From assembly GCF_022829725.1 (NCBI RefSeq), contig NZ_JAKSYG010000231.1, forward strand, positions 1-64,000: a stretch of 64,000 nt of DNA. The letters run 5' to 3'. Positions 33,758-42,759 of the stretch are shown one piece after another. The translations under genes were made by a program, and so were the position numbers. The stretch's first letter is position 1, and the number at the start of each line of letters is the position of its first letter. The notes below the pieces were generated by a model that did no database searches, was not told where the DNA came from, and was given only the letters and a program-made list of their open reading frames with translations. The stretch comes from Methylobacterium sp. E-005. GTDB taxonomy: Bacteria > Pseudomonadota > Alphaproteobacteria > Rhizobiales > Beijerinckiaceae.

Positions 33758-34046
33758 CGTTGCATTTTCAGCGGCGCGCGTTGCAGCCGATCGACCGCGC
33801 CCTGAGCCACATCGCGACCCAGTCCCCGCAAGGCGCGGCTAACGTTGAAGGCCGGCTGACAGCGCTCATCGCGGTCGTGGGGATCATCCTTACGCCGGGG
33901 CTCGGACGTCGATGCCCGGCGTGCGGCGCCTCTTCCTCACGCCCTATCCCTACCACATCGATTATTTCATCGGCGACGACGAGATCGTGGTGCAGCGGTT
34001 TCGCCACGCGGCCCGCAAACCGTTGTCGGGCGCCGATAAGTCATGA
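33754..34046 (+). pseudogene. ParE/RelE toxin interrupted by a frameshift
   Basis: From TTG 33,754 one frame reads LHFQRRALQPIDRALSHIA, then SPQGAANVEGRLTALI, up to PGLGRR. The family's continuation (MPGVRRLFLTPYPYHIDYF, then GDDEIVVQRFRHAARKP) is found in another frame from about 33,912 to TGA 34,044-34,046. A one- or two-base indel near 33,906-33,912 joins them. The two halves together equal a full toxin of about 97 residues. Overlaps the antitoxin gene by four bases. Confidence 0.8.
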
Positions 34047-34192
34047 CGACGAGCACACAGTTCCATCACGCCCTGAGACGCGCCCAGTGAACGCAGCCTG
34101 AGATCTGCCGAAGCGCTCCCTGTATGGCCAGCCCTCGCAACCTGGCCCCCGAACCCCACCTCAGGCCGATCGCCGCCAACCCCTGAGACCCC

Positions 34193-35143
34193 ATGCAGCT
34201 CACCGGCATCCACCACCTCACCGCGGTGACCGCCCGCGCCGCGGAGAACGTCGCGTTCTACACCGGCACGCTGGGCCTGCGCCTCGTCAAGAAGACCGTG
34301 AACCAGGACGACGTCTCGGCCTACCACCTGTTCTACGCGGACGGTCTGGCGAGCCCGGGGACCGACCTCACCTTCTTCGACTGGCCGGCGCCCCGGGAGC
34401 GGCGGGGCTCGAACAGCATCACCCGGACGCATCTGCGCGTGCCCGGCGCGGCCGCGGTGGCGTGGTGGCACGCGCGCCTGCGCGAGGCCGGGATCGTGGA
34501 GGCCGAACCCGTCCTGCGGGACGGGCGCCTCACCCTGGATTTCGAGGATCCCGAGGGGCAGCGCCTCGCCCTCGTAAACGATGGCGGGACCGGGCCGGAG
34601 CATCCCTGGGCCGGCTCGCCGGTGCCGGCCGCCTACCAGATCCGCGGCCTCGGGCCGATCCGGCTCTCCGTGCCGGATCTCGGCCGCACCGCCGCCGTGC
34701 TCACCGCGGTGCTGGGCATGCGCCGGGACCGGGCCTTCCAGACGGAGGACGGACCGGTCGAGGTCTACGCCATGGGCCCCGGCGGCCCGGCCGCGGAGAT
34801 CCAGCTCCTGGCCGATTCGTCCGGGCCGGCGCGGCAGGGTGCGGGGGCGGTGCATCACGTCGCCTTCCGCATCCCGGATGCCGATTACGACGCCTGGGCC
34901 GACCGGCTCCGGGTCGCCCGGGTGCCGACCAGCGGGCCTGTCGACCGCTACTACTTCCGCAGCCTCTACTTCCGGGAGCCGAACGGCATCCTGTTCGAGA
35001 TCGCCACGGACGGCCCCGGCTTCACCGCCGACGAGCCGCTGGAGACCCTGGGCGAGCGCCTGGCCCTGCCGTCGTTCCTGGAGCCGCGCCGGGCCGAGAT
35101 CGAGGCGGGCCTGACGCCCCTGCGCCCCGGCCCGGTCGCCTGA
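34193..35143 (+). CDS. VOC-family ring-cleaving dioxygenase
   Basis: A 316-residue protein with two vicinal-oxygen-chelate modules, related to MhqO/LinE-type enzymes that open hydroquinones. The N-terminal module starts LTGIHHLTAVTARAAENVAFY, and GTDLTFFDWP is a family motif. The second module has GAVHHVAFRI (metal histidine) and PNGILFEIATDGPGF (metal glutamate). The metal would be Fe(II) or Mn(II). The true substrate is unknown; in other bacteria these genes answer quinone stress. Confidence 0.88.
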   Translation: MQLTGIHHLTAVTARAAENVAFYTGTLGLRLVKKTVNQDDVSAYHLFYADGLASPGTDLTFFDWPAPRERRGSNSITRTHLRVPGAAAVAWWHARLREAGIVEAEPVLRDGRLTLDFEDPEGQRLALVNDGGTGPEHPWAGSPVPAAYQIRGLGPIRLSVPDLGRTAAVLTAVLGMRRDRAFQTEDGPVEVYAMGPGGPAAEIQLLADSSGPARQGAGAVHHVAFRIPDADYDAWADRLRVARVPTSGPVDRYYFRSLYFREPNGILFEIATDGPGFTADEPLETLGERLALPSFLEPRRAEIEAGLTPLRPGPVA

Positions 35144-35417
35144 GCGCCGCAGCCGGCGGCAACCCTCCCATGTCCGCGGCGCGGCTGTGGCGGGTCCGCG
35201 AAGACGCTAATATTCGAACGATTCCAGGCCGTTCAGTTCTTTCGCGGGTGTGATCTCGGCGCGCCTTGACGGGCGTGCTGCAACTGCGAAAGAAGCAACA
35301 CGCGTATGTTTGACATCCGGATCCCGGCGGGCCGTCTCGCAAGGATCCGCCCCCGTCCGATGGGACGGCGGGGATCTGCCGCACCGGGCATCAGAGGATT
35401 CGAGGACTGATCCGTCG

Positions 35418-36191
35418 ATGAGCAAGTTCTACGAGGAGCGCGTCCTGTCGGTCCATCACTGGACCGACAACCTGTTCTCGTTCCGCACCACCCGTGATCC
35501 GGCGTTCCGCTTCCGCAACGGCGAGTTCACCATGATCGGCCTGGAGGTCGAGGGGCGGCCGCTCCTGCGCGCCTACTCGGTGGTCTCGGCCAATTACGAG
35601 GAGGAGCTGGAGTTCTTCTCGATCAAGGTCCAGGACGGGCCGCTGACCTCCAAGCTCCAGCACCTCAAGGTCGGCGACCCGATCATCATCGGCAAGAAGC
35701 CCACCGGCACCCTGGTGCTCGACAATCTGCTGCCCGGCCGGCACCTCTACCTGCTCGGCACCGGCACGGGGCTGGCGCCGTTCCTGTCGATCATCAAGGA
35801 TCCGGAGACCTACGAAAGGTTCGAGAAGGTCGTGCTGGTCCATGGCTGCCGGCAGGTGCAGGAACTGGCCTACGGCGAGACGATCACCGAGACGCTGCCC
35901 AAGCACGAGTTCCTGGGCGAGATGATCGCGAACCAGCTGATCTACTACCCGACGGTCACCCGCGAGCCGTTCCGCAACCGCGGCCGGATCACCGACCTGA
36001 TGGTCTCGGGCAAATTGTTCGCGGATATCGGCCTGCCGGAGATGGCGATCGAGAACGACCGCTTCATGCTCTGCGGCAGCCCCGACATGATCCGCGACAC
36101 CCGGGAGCTCCTGACCTCCCGCGGTTACGAGGAGGGCAACCACGGCGAGGCGGCCCACTACGTGATCGAGAAGGCCTTCGTCGAGAAGTAG
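35418..36191 (+). CDS. fpr: Ferredoxin/flavodoxin-NADP+ reductase
   Basis: A 257-residue single-domain FAD reductase. It starts with the short-type pattern (RVLSVHHWTDNLFSFRTTRDP), FAD binds at LLRAYSVVS, and the pyridine-nucleotide domain has LLGTGTGLAPFLSI and FMLCGSPDM. It ends AFVEK, as in bacterial subclass I FPR. It moves electrons between NADPH and ferredoxin or flavodoxin. The ATG at 35,418 is preferred; the long in-frame extension upstream has no family similarity. A strong terminator follows. Confidence 0.92.
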   Translation: MSKFYEERVLSVHHWTDNLFSFRTTRDPAFRFRNGEFTMIGLEVEGRPLLRAYSVVSANYEEELEFFSIKVQDGPLTSKLQHLKVGDPIIIGKKPTGTLVLDNLLPGRHLYLLGTGTGLAPFLSIIKDPETYERFEKVVLVHGCRQVQELAYGETITETLPKHEFLGEMIANQLIYYPTVTREPFRNRGRITDLMVSGKLFADIGLPEMAIENDRFMLCGSPDMIRDTRELLTSRGYEEGNHGEAAHYVIEKAFVEK

Positions 36192-36211
36192 TCTTTTGGG
36201 ACTTGGCTTCG

Positions 36212-36243
36212 GCCCGGTGCGGTCCGCCGCGCCGGGCTTTTTT
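36212..36243 (+). terminator. Intrinsic terminator after fpr
   Basis: GCCCGG (36,212-36,217) pairs with CCGGGC (36,232-36,237), with further G-C pairing inside, followed by six T residues (36,238-36,243), 20 bp beyond the fpr stop. Confidence 0.85.
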
Positions 36244-36287
36244 GTGGGCCGCAGCGAACCCGGCGGCGCGCTCGAGCCCGCATCGCC

Positions 36288-39200
36288 CTATTGCGGCACC
36301 GCCTGCATCCCATCCGCGAAGGGCCCGCCCCCGGCGCTGAACAGCTTGCGCAGGAAGCCCGGGGCGATGGCCGAGAGCGGGTTCACGCTCACGTCCGGGG
36401 AGGCGAGCTTGCCGGCCACGCGGAAATTGACGGCGAACAGACCCTCGTTGTGGCCGCCGCCCAGCAGCGGCCCGAGCAGCGGCAATTGCGAGGCCACGTT
36501 GTTCAGCCCGTAGAGCGGCACGAAGGTCCCGGTCATGTCGGTGCGCTCGCGACCCGTGTCGAGCCAGCCCGACAGGGTGAAGCCCATGGCGGCGTTCGAG
36601 ATCGCCGCGTCGCTGAAATCCACCCGCGTACCCGTGCGCACGAAGTTGGCCCGCATCCGGTCGAAGGTGACGTCGCCGGCCGCCCGGCCCGGGGCGATCC
36701 GGCGGCCGCGGGCCGCGTCGGTGTCGGCCGGCTCCGGCCCCTGCGCCATGATGCTCGACAAAGCCGGCTCGTTGCGCAGGGTGAAGTCGCGGATCTGCAC
36801 GACGCCCGCCTGGGGGCCGTCGTTGAGGCCGATCCCGGCATTGAGCCGCCCGCCATGCATCCGCCGGTAGATGTCGACGAAGCGGAGCGTCGCGCCGGCA
36901 TCGGCCGAATCCACCGCCAGGGTCGGCACGCCGCGCTCACCCCGGGTGACGGAGGCCGCGAAGGGGGCCGCGCGGAAGCGGCCGCTGATCGTGGCGGCCC
37001 GCAGGGTCTTTCCGTGCAGCGACAGCCGTAGGTTGGCGCCGGTCAGCGCCTCGTCGTTGAAGCCCGTGACGATCGGCACCTGGATGTCGGCGTCGATATC
37101 CTTGGGGTTCGCATCCTTCGTGTCCTTGCCGCCCTTTCCGTCCGGTCCGCCGAGGGACTTCAGGAACGGCCGCGCATCCACCACCGCGCCCCGGACGACG
37201 ACCTTGTAGCCGCTGCCAGTCCGGTCGAGGCTGACCCGCAGGTCGTCGCCGGGCGAGAGCTTGACGTTCGTCAGGTCCGCCCGCTCCAGAGTCCCCTCGG
37301 GCGTGATCGTGACGGTGCCGCGGGCCTGCGCCGGCGCCGCGTCGAGGGCCAGGTCGCGCAGCTCGAGGCCCTGGCTGCCATCCACGAGGGTGAAGGTCAG
37401 CCGTCCCGGCTTGCCGGCTTGCTTCGTCAGCCCCGGCAGCAACCCATCGATCCCGACCTTGGCGAGATCCGCCTCGACCCGGATCGGTGGCTTGCCGGTT
37501 CCGGGCCGGCCGATCGGCACCACGGCGCGGACCGGGATCGTGCCGGTGAGCTGCGGCGCGGTCGGAAGGCCCTTCCGGCCCCGGACCGCATCGTCCAGCG
37601 CGACGTTGACGATCGCCTCGCCCGGCTGGCCGACCTTCGGCTGGCGCAGGTCCACGGAGACCGGGGCGCCCGCAACCCGGCCGTCGCCCTTCAGGGTGAA
37701 GGCGCCACGATCATACGCCAAGGAGAACTTGCCCGCCTCCAGCCGGTCCTTGCCCATCACCTTGTCGACCGCGAGGTCGTTGAGGGTGCCGGTCAGGGTC
37801 ACCGGCAGGTCGGGCAGGTCGGGGATGTGCTTGAGGTCGAGGGGGAAATCGACCCGCAGGTCGGCGCTGCCCTTGATCGTGGCAGGGTCGAGATCGACGC
37901 TCATCACGCTCTTGAACAGCTTGGCCTGAAGCACTGAGGCCATGCCGTCGGCGCCCCCGGAGAGGCGCATGCCGATCTGGGCCACCACCCGGTCGGGGGT
38001 GATCTGCGGGATCACGAAGCTGCCATCCGTGATCGCGAGGCCGCGCCCGTCCGGCCCGTGAACTTCGGCGGTCACGTTGCGCACATTGGTCGAACGGCCC
38101 GTGATGGTCCCGACGACGTTGCCCTTGGTGACCGGCGGCGCGTCGGCTGTGACGTCGATCGCCGCATCCGAGACGTGGAAATCGATATGGACGGCGTCGT
38201 CCGGAGCCGGCTCGCCCCGCGTGGCGGCGGCCAGGACGGTTCCCGACATCTTCACCCGGATATCGACCGAATCGACGCGCCCGCGTCGGAGCTGGTCCAC
38301 CAGATAGGTCCTGGCCGGCGGCGCGATGTGCTCCGGCCAGAGGCGCAGGCCCGTCCGGACCTCGCCGTCATGGCCGACGATGTGAAGGTTGAGGCCGCCA
38401 TCGTCGGCCGTAGTGCCGATCGTCCCGGTGATCGTCCCGGTCACCCCCGGGGCGGCCAGGTTCAGCGCATCGATGGCGATGCCGCCGTCCCGGCCGGAGA
38501 GCTGCGCGTCCAGCGCGTCGATCTTCACCGGGGCGTCCTTCGGCGTCGCGCCGCGCAGGGTGGCGTCCCGGCTCGCCAGCGTCGCGGTCCAGGTCGTGGC
38601 GGCATCCGCCGCGCTGCCCTTCCAGGCCCCGGTCAGGTGCACGGCGTTGCCGGCCCCACGGTAATCCAGGCCGGTCAGCGCCATCACGCGGCCGGCCTCG
38701 TCCCAGTTCAGATTCGCGTCGAGGCTTTCAACCGTGACGGGGTTGAAGTCCTTCTCCTCGATCAGGAAGGTGCCGTCGCCGGTATGAACCTTGGCGGTCA
38801 TTGTCTTGATGCGCCCGGCCGCGAGGCTCACGTCGGCGCGGGCCGAGACCTTGAGGTCGGTGGTCAGCGGCAGGCCCGACTGGCCGGAGAGCAGCAGCAG
38901 GTCGGTGACCGGCAGGTCGTCGAGGGTGATGACGCCCGAGCGTTCCTGGCCCTCGCCCCCGTCGCGCAGGGCGCCGCCGAACCGCCACTCGCCGTGCGGC
39001 CCGTCGAGCCGCAGCTCGAAGGTACGTGTGCCGTTGGCTGGATCGCGTCCGAACAGGCCGTTGACCCGGGCGAAGACCGCCCGCTCACGGCCGTCATCGT
39101 CGATCAGGCGCAGGCGCGCATCGGTGATCCGGGCCCGGTCGAGGGCGCCGACCACGCCGCTCGGATCGAGCACGATGCCGAAGATCGACGCGATGCCCGC

Positions 39201-39734
39201 CGAGAGCGGCGACACGCTGCCCCGGACCCCGTCCACGCTCGGGGGCGTATGCGGCTGGATGTCGACCGGGTGGTTGGCCTCCGAGGCCGCGAAGGCGATG
39301 GACCCGTCCCGGTGCAGCAGCGCGGTGGTCTGCGTCTCGCGGAACTCGATGGAGCGCGGCTGCAGGTTGAGCCGCAGGAGGCCCCAGAGGTCGAGGCTGA
39401 CCAGCGCCAGGGGGGCGCGCACTACGAGGTCGCCCTGCGGATTGCGGATGTCGAGGCCGGTGAAGCGCAGGCTCAGGGCATTCTCGCGGTCGAGCTCGAG
39501 GCTGCTGCCGCGGATGCCGATACTCCAGCCGGGACCGATGCGCTCGGCCACCGCGGCGGCGACGCGGCGCGACAGGCCGTCGATCTGCAGCGGCCCGTTC
39601 GACAGGCGCAGGGCCACGAGGCCGATCCCGGCGCCGAGGACCAGCACCAGGGCGAGCGCGCTCACAAGGCAGAAACCGCCTACGCGCCGTGCCCTCCCCC
39701 GGGGCTTGCATGCCGCCGTCGTCTCGTCCGCCAT
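36288..39734 (-). CDS. Giant AsmA-like/DUF3971 envelope protein (YhdP-like)
   Basis: A 1,148-residue protein with a single N-terminal membrane anchor (FCLVSALALVLVLGAGIGLVAL). A long beta-strand-rich body follows, with DUF3971-type repeats and an AsmA-like C-terminal region (GFTLSGWLDTGRERTDMTGTFVPLYGLNN). This architecture matches the AsmA/YhdP bridge-like proteins thought to carry phospholipids from inner to outer membrane. The start at 39,734 is chosen over one 249 bp upstream because the basic cytoplasmic tip and anchor begin right after it. Divergent from bcp. Confidence 0.85.
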   Translation of the reverse strand: MADETTAACKPRGRARRVGGFCLVSALALVLVLGAGIGLVALRLSNGPLQIDGLSRRVAAAVAERIGPGWSIGIRGSSLELDRENALSLRFTGLDIRNPQGDLVVRAPLALVSLDLWGLLRLNLQPRSIEFRETQTTALLHRDGSIAFAASEANHPVDIQPHTPPSVDGVRGSVSPLSAGIASIFGIVLDPSGVVGALDRARITDARLRLIDDDGRERAVFARVNGLFGRDPANGTRTFELRLDGPHGEWRFGGALRDGGEGQERSGVITLDDLPVTDLLLLSGQSGLPLTTDLKVSARADVSLAAGRIKTMTAKVHTGDGTFLIEEKDFNPVTVESLDANLNWDEAGRVMALTGLDYRGAGNAVHLTGAWKGSAADAATTWTATLASRDATLRGATPKDAPVKIDALDAQLSGRDGGIAIDALNLAAPGVTGTITGTIGTTADDGGLNLHIVGHDGEVRTGLRLWPEHIAPPARTYLVDQLRRGRVDSVDIRVKMSGTVLAAATRGEPAPDDAVHIDFHVSDAAIDVTADAPPVTKGNVVGTITGRSTNVRNVTAEVHGPDGRGLAITDGSFVIPQITPDRVVAQIGMRLSGGADGMASVLQAKLFKSVMSVDLDPATIKGSADLRVDFPLDLKHIPDLPDLPVTLTGTLNDLAVDKVMGKDRLEAGKFSLAYDRGAFTLKGDGRVAGAPVSVDLRQPKVGQPGEAIVNVALDDAVRGRKGLPTAPQLTGTIPVRAVVPIGRPGTGKPPIRVEADLAKVGIDGLLPGLTKQAGKPGRLTFTLVDGSQGLELRDLALDAAPAQARGTVTITPEGTLERADLTNVKLSPGDDLRVSLDRTGSGYKVVVRGAVVDARPFLKSLGGPDGKGGKDTKDANPKDIDADIQVPIVTGFNDEALTGANLRLSLHGKTLRAATISGRFRAAPFAASVTRGERGVPTLAVDSADAGATLRFVDIYRRMHGGRLNAGIGLNDGPQAGVVQIRDFTLRNEPALSSIMAQGPEPADTDAARGRRIAPGRAAGDVTFDRMRANFVRTGTRVDFSDAAISNAAMGFTLSGWLDTGRERTDMTGTFVPLYGLNNVASQLPLLGPLLGGGHNEGLFAVNFRVAGKLASPDVSVNPLSAIAPGFLRKLFSAGGGPFADGMQAVPQ

Positions 39735-39918
39735 CGGGACCCTTGTTCCGGGGAGTCTGGCCCGCAGAGCCCGCTGGCTCCGCGGCCGGTGGATCGAAGC
39801 GCGCCCGCGCTTTACAGCGGCCGCGACTCCGGTTTTGGCTCGGGCGTGCGCGGCGTGAATGCGTGGTGCCGGGCACGGGATCGGTTGCACATCATCATTC
39901 GGCCGAAAGGAAGGCACG

Positions 39919-40386
39919 ATGCCGCTGTCAGAGGGCGATCCGGCCCCGGATTTCGACCTGCCCGCCTCTGCGGGAGGCCGCATCGCGCTATCCGCGCTCC
40001 AGGGTCACAAAGTCGTGCTCTACTTCTACCCGAAGGACGACACGAGCGGCTGCACCCTGGAGGCGCAGGACTTCAACCGCCTGCTGCCGGATTTCGCGGC
40101 GGCCGACGCGAAGATCGTCGGCCTCTCGCCTGATCCGGTGAAGAGCCACGACAAATTCTGCGGCAAGTACGGCCTCGCCTTCCCCCTCGCCTCCGACGCG
40201 GACAAGGGCGTGCTCGAAGCCTACGGCGTCTGGGTCGAGAAGAGCATGTACGGGCGCAAATACATGGGCGTCGAGCGCACCACCGTGCTGGTCGACCGCG
40301 CGGGGCGGATCGCGAAGATCTGGCCGAAGGTCAAGGTGCCGGGCCATGCCGAGGCGGTGCTGGAGGCCGCCCGGGCGCTTTCTTGA
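39919..40386 (+). CDS. bcp: Peroxiredoxin, Bcp/PrxQ type
   Basis: A 155-residue thiol peroxidase with the peroxidatic cysteine in YPKDDTSGCTLEAQDF. The residue five positions later, often the resolving cysteine (CxxxxC), is glutamine, so this is a one-Cys or atypical form. A second cysteine is at KFCGKYGLAF and could resolve. The ATG at 39,919 has GGAAGG upstream. It reduces peroxides with thioredoxin. Confidence 0.92.
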   Translation: MPLSEGDPAPDFDLPASAGGRIALSALQGHKVVLYFYPKDDTSGCTLEAQDFNRLLPDFAAADAKIVGLSPDPVKSHDKFCGKYGLAFPLASDADKGVLEAYGVWVEKSMYGRKYMGVERTTVLVDRAGRIAKIWPKVKVPGHAEAVLEAARALS

Positions 40387-40471
40387 GGCAAGACGAGCCG
40401 CGCCGATACAACTCTCGACGGATCTTTAACCTTACCCAGTCTTGAATGACGGCTCTCGCGGGGCCGTCCCG

Positions 40472-41647
40472 ATGCACAGTTCGACACTCTCATCGCGCCG
40501 TCCGCCCCGGGCTACGCCGTGGCTCGCCGTGGGCCTCGCGCTCGCGCTGCTCTGGGCGCTGGGCGCGAGCTACCTGATCGTCTTTCACGACGAGGTGCTG
40601 GCCGGTTTCGTGGCCCGGCAGGCGGCGCTGCGCGACGCCTATGAGGAGCAGCTCGCGGAGCTGCGTGATCGCCTCGACCGCGACCACCGCGACCGGGCCG
40701 GCACCGAGACCGGGCTGGCGGAGCGCGTCACGGCGGCGCTGGCACGACAGGCCGAACTGGAGCGGCGCGCCGCTTCCCTGGCCGAGGTTGCGCGGCAAAC
40801 GCGCCCCGATCCCGTCGCCACCGGTGCGCTGGCTCCGCGCCGCGGCGTCGGCCCCACGCCGGTCGACGATGCGCTGGATCTGCGCTCCGACGATGGCGAC
40901 GAGCCCACCCGGATCCTGCCGCGCCGGAGCGCCCTCGAGGCCGAGACCGGGCTGATCCGGCTGGAGGCGCGCCTCGACGGCCTGCAGGCGGCGCAAGGCG
41001 AGCGCCTTGCCGGCCTGGCCGCGCGGGCCGGCGACGAGGTCCAGCGCCTGCGCGGCCTGATCCGCCGGACCGGCCTCGATCCCGCACGCTTCGACGCGCC
41101 GTCAGCGGGCGTCGGCGGTCCGCTGGTCCCCCTCGACAGCCGCGTCCTGGATGGTGCCGGCTTCGAGGCGAGCCTCGCCCTGACCCGCCGGACTCTTGCG
41201 GATGGCGAGCGCCTGCGCCGGACCACCGCCGGGCTGCCCCTGGGCCGGCCGATCCGGGGCGAGGCGATCGTGTCGAGCCCGTTCGGCACCCGGCTCGACC
41301 CGTTCACCCGCGGCCTCGCCCTCCATACGGGGCTCGACCTGAAGGCAGAATACGGTGAACCCGCCCGCGCCACGGCCCCCGGCCGGGTGATCGCCGCCGA
41401 GGCCGCGGGGGGCTACGGCAACATGGTGGAGATCGATCACGGCCACGGCCTGACCACCCGGTTCGGCCATCTCGCCCGCATCGCGGTTTATCCGGGGCAG
41501 CGCGTCGCCGCGGGCGACACGATCGGTTCCGTCGGTTCGACCGGACGCTCCACCGGGGCGCACCTGCACTACGAGACCCGCATCGACGGCGTGCCGGTCG
41601 ATCCGCAGCGCTTCCTGATGGCCGGTGCGGAGCGCGGCGGCGACTGA
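40472..41647 (+). CDS. LytM/M23-family peptidoglycan peptidase
   Basis: A 391-residue bitopic protein. It has an N-terminal membrane helix (PWLAVGLALALLWALGASYLI), then a coiled coil rich in R, E, A and L (about residues 45-110 and 150-200), then an M23 domain. Zinc ligands are H285 and D289 (LHTGLDLKAE) and H366 (GAHLHYETRIDG), with catalytic His at H364, so the enzyme looks active. It would cut peptide cross-links in the periplasm or regulate amidases, as EnvC/NlpD-type proteins do. Confidence 0.88.
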   Translation: MHSSTLSSRRPPRATPWLAVGLALALLWALGASYLIVFHDEVLAGFVARQAALRDAYEEQLAELRDRLDRDHRDRAGTETGLAERVTAALARQAELERRAASLAEVARQTRPDPVATGALAPRRGVGPTPVDDALDLRSDDGDEPTRILPRRSALEAETGLIRLEARLDGLQAAQGERLAGLAARAGDEVQRLRGLIRRTGLDPARFDAPSAGVGGPLVPLDSRVLDGAGFEASLALTRRTLADGERLRRTTAGLPLGRPIRGEAIVSSPFGTRLDPFTRGLALHTGLDLKAEYGEPARATAPGRVIAAEAAGGYGNMVEIDHGHGLTTRFGHLARIAVYPGQRVAAGDTIGSVGSTGRSTGAHLHYETRIDGVPVDPQRFLMAGAERGGD

Positions 41648-41704
41648 CGCCGTCGCCCCTGGGGCCGCCCCGTGCTAAGCTCCGAGTCGCGATCGGAGGC
41701 CGCC

Positions 41705-42268
41705 ATGGCGTTGGCTGTGAAGCGCGACGCGCGCATGAACGTCGCCGCGTACAGGCGCTGGGTGGAGCCCCGCCCGGACGAGGAGCGCTGGGAACTGCTC
41801 GACGGCAAGCCGGTGCTGATGGCGCCGCCCCGGGAGCGACATCAGGCGATAGTCGCCAACCTCATCCGCCGGATCGGGGATCTCGCGGACGGCAAGGGCT
41901 GCCGCGCCATGCCGGGTCTGGCGATCCTCAGCGACGCGATGGACGATTTCGCGCCGATCCCCGACGTGGTGGTGCGCTGCGGACCGCCCCTGCCGGACGG
42001 CTATGCCGCGGATCCACTCCTCGTCGCCGAGGTGCTCTCGCCCTCGACCGTGAGCCTGGATCGTGGCCGCAAGTTCGACTTCTACCGGACGGTGCCGAGC
42101 CTCAAGGTCCTGCTGATCGTCTATTCCGACGAGGCCCGGGTCGAGGTCTGGCGGCGGGAGGCCGAGGATTGGGGCGGCACGGCGGTCGGGCTCGACGGCA
42201 TCGTGGCGTTGCCGGAGCTTGATGGCGCCGTGCCGGTGCGCGACATCTATCGCGGGCTCACCTCCTGA
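41705..42268 (+). CDS. Uma2-family (DUF820) putative endonuclease
   Basis: A 187-residue Uma2 protein with a PD-(D/E)XK-like fold. It begins with the acidic WELLDGKPVLMAPP and RHQAIVANLIRRI, then the core PIPDVVVRCGP, LLVAEVLSPSTVSLDRGRKFDFY, and ends with the usual DGIVALPELDGAVPVRDIY. The D...E-x-x acidic pair is present. Biological role unresolved; the family is plentiful in cyanobacteria and some Methylobacterium. ATG 41,705 has GGAGG well placed upstream. Confidence 0.88.
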   Translation: MALAVKRDARMNVAAYRRWVEPRPDEERWELLDGKPVLMAPPRERHQAIVANLIRRIGDLADGKGCRAMPGLAILSDAMDDFAPIPDVVVRCGPPLPDGYAADPLLVAEVLSPSTVSLDRGRKFDFYRTVPSLKVLLIVYSDEARVEVWRREAEDWGGTAVGLDGIVALPELDGAVPVRDIYRGLTS

Positions 42269-42325
42269 GCCGCACCCGACTCAAGGGTCGGCTTCCCCGG
42301 CCCGGCAGAGCACCAAGGCACCGAC

Positions 42326-42667
42326 TTGCCCCATTTCGAAGATTTCTACGCGGCCAAGCTGCGCGGCTCCCTCGGTGTGACGGACGCGGACTCGGTTCTC
42401 GACCTGCGCGGCGCGAACCGGGCGCGGGCCGAGGCCTCCCTGAAGGACATGCTGGAGCGCAGCCGCTTCGCCAAGGGCAAGACCGTGGCGATCCGCCTCG
42501 ATCCGCCCCCGGAGGGCGGCGGCGAGACCCTGTTCCAGCCGGCGGGGCGCCTGCTCCTCGACGCGAAGCGCCGCGGCCTGATCGAGCGCCTGCAGACCCT
42601 GCCGGCCCAGGACGGGCTCGGCTTCTACGTAGCGCTGTCCGGACGGGCCGAGCGCACGCCGATGTAG
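42326..42667 (+). CDS. Smr-like small protein
   Basis: A 113-residue protein starting at TTG 42,326. VLDLRGANRARAEASLKDML looks like the LDLHG strand and helix of Smr domains, and the ending GLGFYVALSG resembles the terminal strand. The central glycine motif of Smr nucleases (GKG) is replaced, so nicking activity is doubtful. It begins 57 bp after the Uma2 gene and is followed by a DUF1206 gene. Confidence 0.5.
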   Translation: MPHFEDFYAAKLRGSLGVTDADSVLDLRGANRARAEASLKDMLERSRFAKGKTVAIRLDPPPEGGGETLFQPAGRLLLDAKRRGLIERLQTLPAQDGLGFYVALSGRAERTPM

Positions 42668-42759
42668 GACGGCGCAGGTTCCTACGCCGGCAACGGATCG
42701 GGCACCTGCCGCGGGGCGTTGATCGGGTCCGCATCCGACGAGCACCCCCATATCCCGGC

